Positions 13,509 to 13,830 of a stretch of DNA of 13,830 nt are shown here, piece after piece. This DNA is from Alphaproteobacteria bacterium (GTDB lineage Bacteria > Pseudomonadota > Alphaproteobacteria > Rhodobacterales > Rhodobacteraceae): assembly GCA_030830465.1 (NCBI GenBank), contig JAURMY010000137.1, positions 1-13,830 of the forward strand. The letters run 5' to 3'. Numbering within the stretch: position 1 is the stretch's first letter; each line of letters starts with the position of its first letter. The notes under the pieces are model-generated. The model was not told where the DNA came from and ran no database searches. It was given only the letters and a program-made list of their open reading frames with translations. A program made the translations under genes and the position numbers.

Positions 13509-13830
13509 ATGACTTTGGCAAAGATTGCATATGTGGCGGCAACCGGCCTGCTGTTTCTGAGCGGCCCGGCCCTTGCCGATGGTGACGCGGCAAAAGGCGA
13601 GACCGTTTTCAAGAAATGCAAAGCCTGCCACAAGATCGGAGAAGGCGCCAAGAACGCAACCGGTCCTTTGCTGAACGATGTGATCGGCCGCGTGGCGGGA
13701 ACCGCTGAAGGCTTCAAATACAGCCCAAGCTTGGCCGCAGCAGGTGAGGCGGGTCTGATCTGGTCGCAGGAAACCATTGCCCAGTTTATCGAAGACCCGA
13801 AAGCGTTTCTGCAAACCTATCTGAACGACA
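13509..13830 (+). CDS. Class I c-type cytochrome (cytochrome c2-like), 5' part
   Basis: The first 107 codons of a periplasmic electron carrier; the gene runs off the window. A signal peptide covers about 1-23 (hydrophobic core ATGLLFLSG, cleavage at ALA-DGD). The mature start DGDAAKGETVFKKCKACH is typical of cytochrome c2/c550, with the haem site CKACH at residues 37-41 (Cys37, Cys40, axial His41). TGPLLNDVIGRVAGT and a GFKYSPSL segment follow as in the family, then IEDPKAFL near 94-101. The axial methionine should lie just past the end of the window. GAGG lies 7 bases before the ATG. Relatives shuttle electrons between the bc1 complex and cytochrome oxidases or photosynthetic reaction centres. 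Compared with Paracoccus c550, the loop after the haem site is shorter. It diverges from tRNA-Leu and has no visible link to the catabolic module. Confidence 0.92.
   Translation, partial: MTLAKIAYVAATGLLFLSGPALADGDAAKGETVFKKCKACHKIGEGAKNATGPLLNDVIGRVAGTAEGFKYSPSLAAAGEAGLIWSQETIAQFIEDPKAFLQTYLND

Overview
The window looks like a piece of an alphaproteobacterial chromosome, most likely from the Rhodobacterales. The grounds are the GC-rich coding sequence, the cytochrome c2-type gene at the right edge, the Rhodobacterales-like AsmA and UPF0261 proteins, and a CCA-encoding tRNA-Leu. This placement is by recognition of protein families; no search was run.

Layout from left to right. (1) 1-1630: 3' part of an AsmA-family envelope gene. 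(2) 1838-3853: a stand-alone HyuA-type hydantoinase/oxoprolinase gene on the + strand. It converges on a two-gene minus-strand unit, UPF0261/Tm-1-like (4628-5872) followed by DUF1993 (4013-4501), with a good hairpin just after the DUF1993 stop. (3) 5873-6893: about 1 kb with no convincing gene. It contains one of three copies of a 104-bp palindromic repeat (1628-1731, 3863-3966, 6547-6650). (4) 6894-13104: a probable catabolic module, consisting of a GPH-type MFS transporter, a convergent LysR regulator, a 1114-residue three-enzyme fusion and a small secreted DUF2147 protein. (5) 13257-13830: tRNA-Leu(UAA) on the minus strand, diverging from the 5' part of a periplasmic c-type cytochrome gene that runs off the window.

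The main discovery is in region 4. One TTG-initiated ORF (9331-12675) joins, in reaction order, a short-chain dehydrogenase, a Baeyer-Villiger-type flavin monooxygenase and an HSL-family alpha/beta-hydrolase. Each domain keeps its catalytic signature. The order predicts secondary alcohol to ketone, ketone to ester or lactone, then ester to acid plus alcohol, all on one polypeptide. This is the same three-step logic as the separate ChnA/ChnB/ChnC enzymes of cyclohexanol degradation.

The transporter gene and the fusion gene have near-identical promoter modules. Each has GTAAG-N5-CTTAC followed by TTTAC-N7-GTAA, with dyad centres 20 bp apart, the first dyad centred exactly 63 bp before the start codon, and GGAG in the same place. 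The copy before the fusion lies in the divergent LysR-fusion intergenic region. The simplest reading is one regulon: the LysR protein controls uptake (MFS), conversion (fusion plus perhaps DUF2147) and itself. The substrate cannot be read from the sequence.
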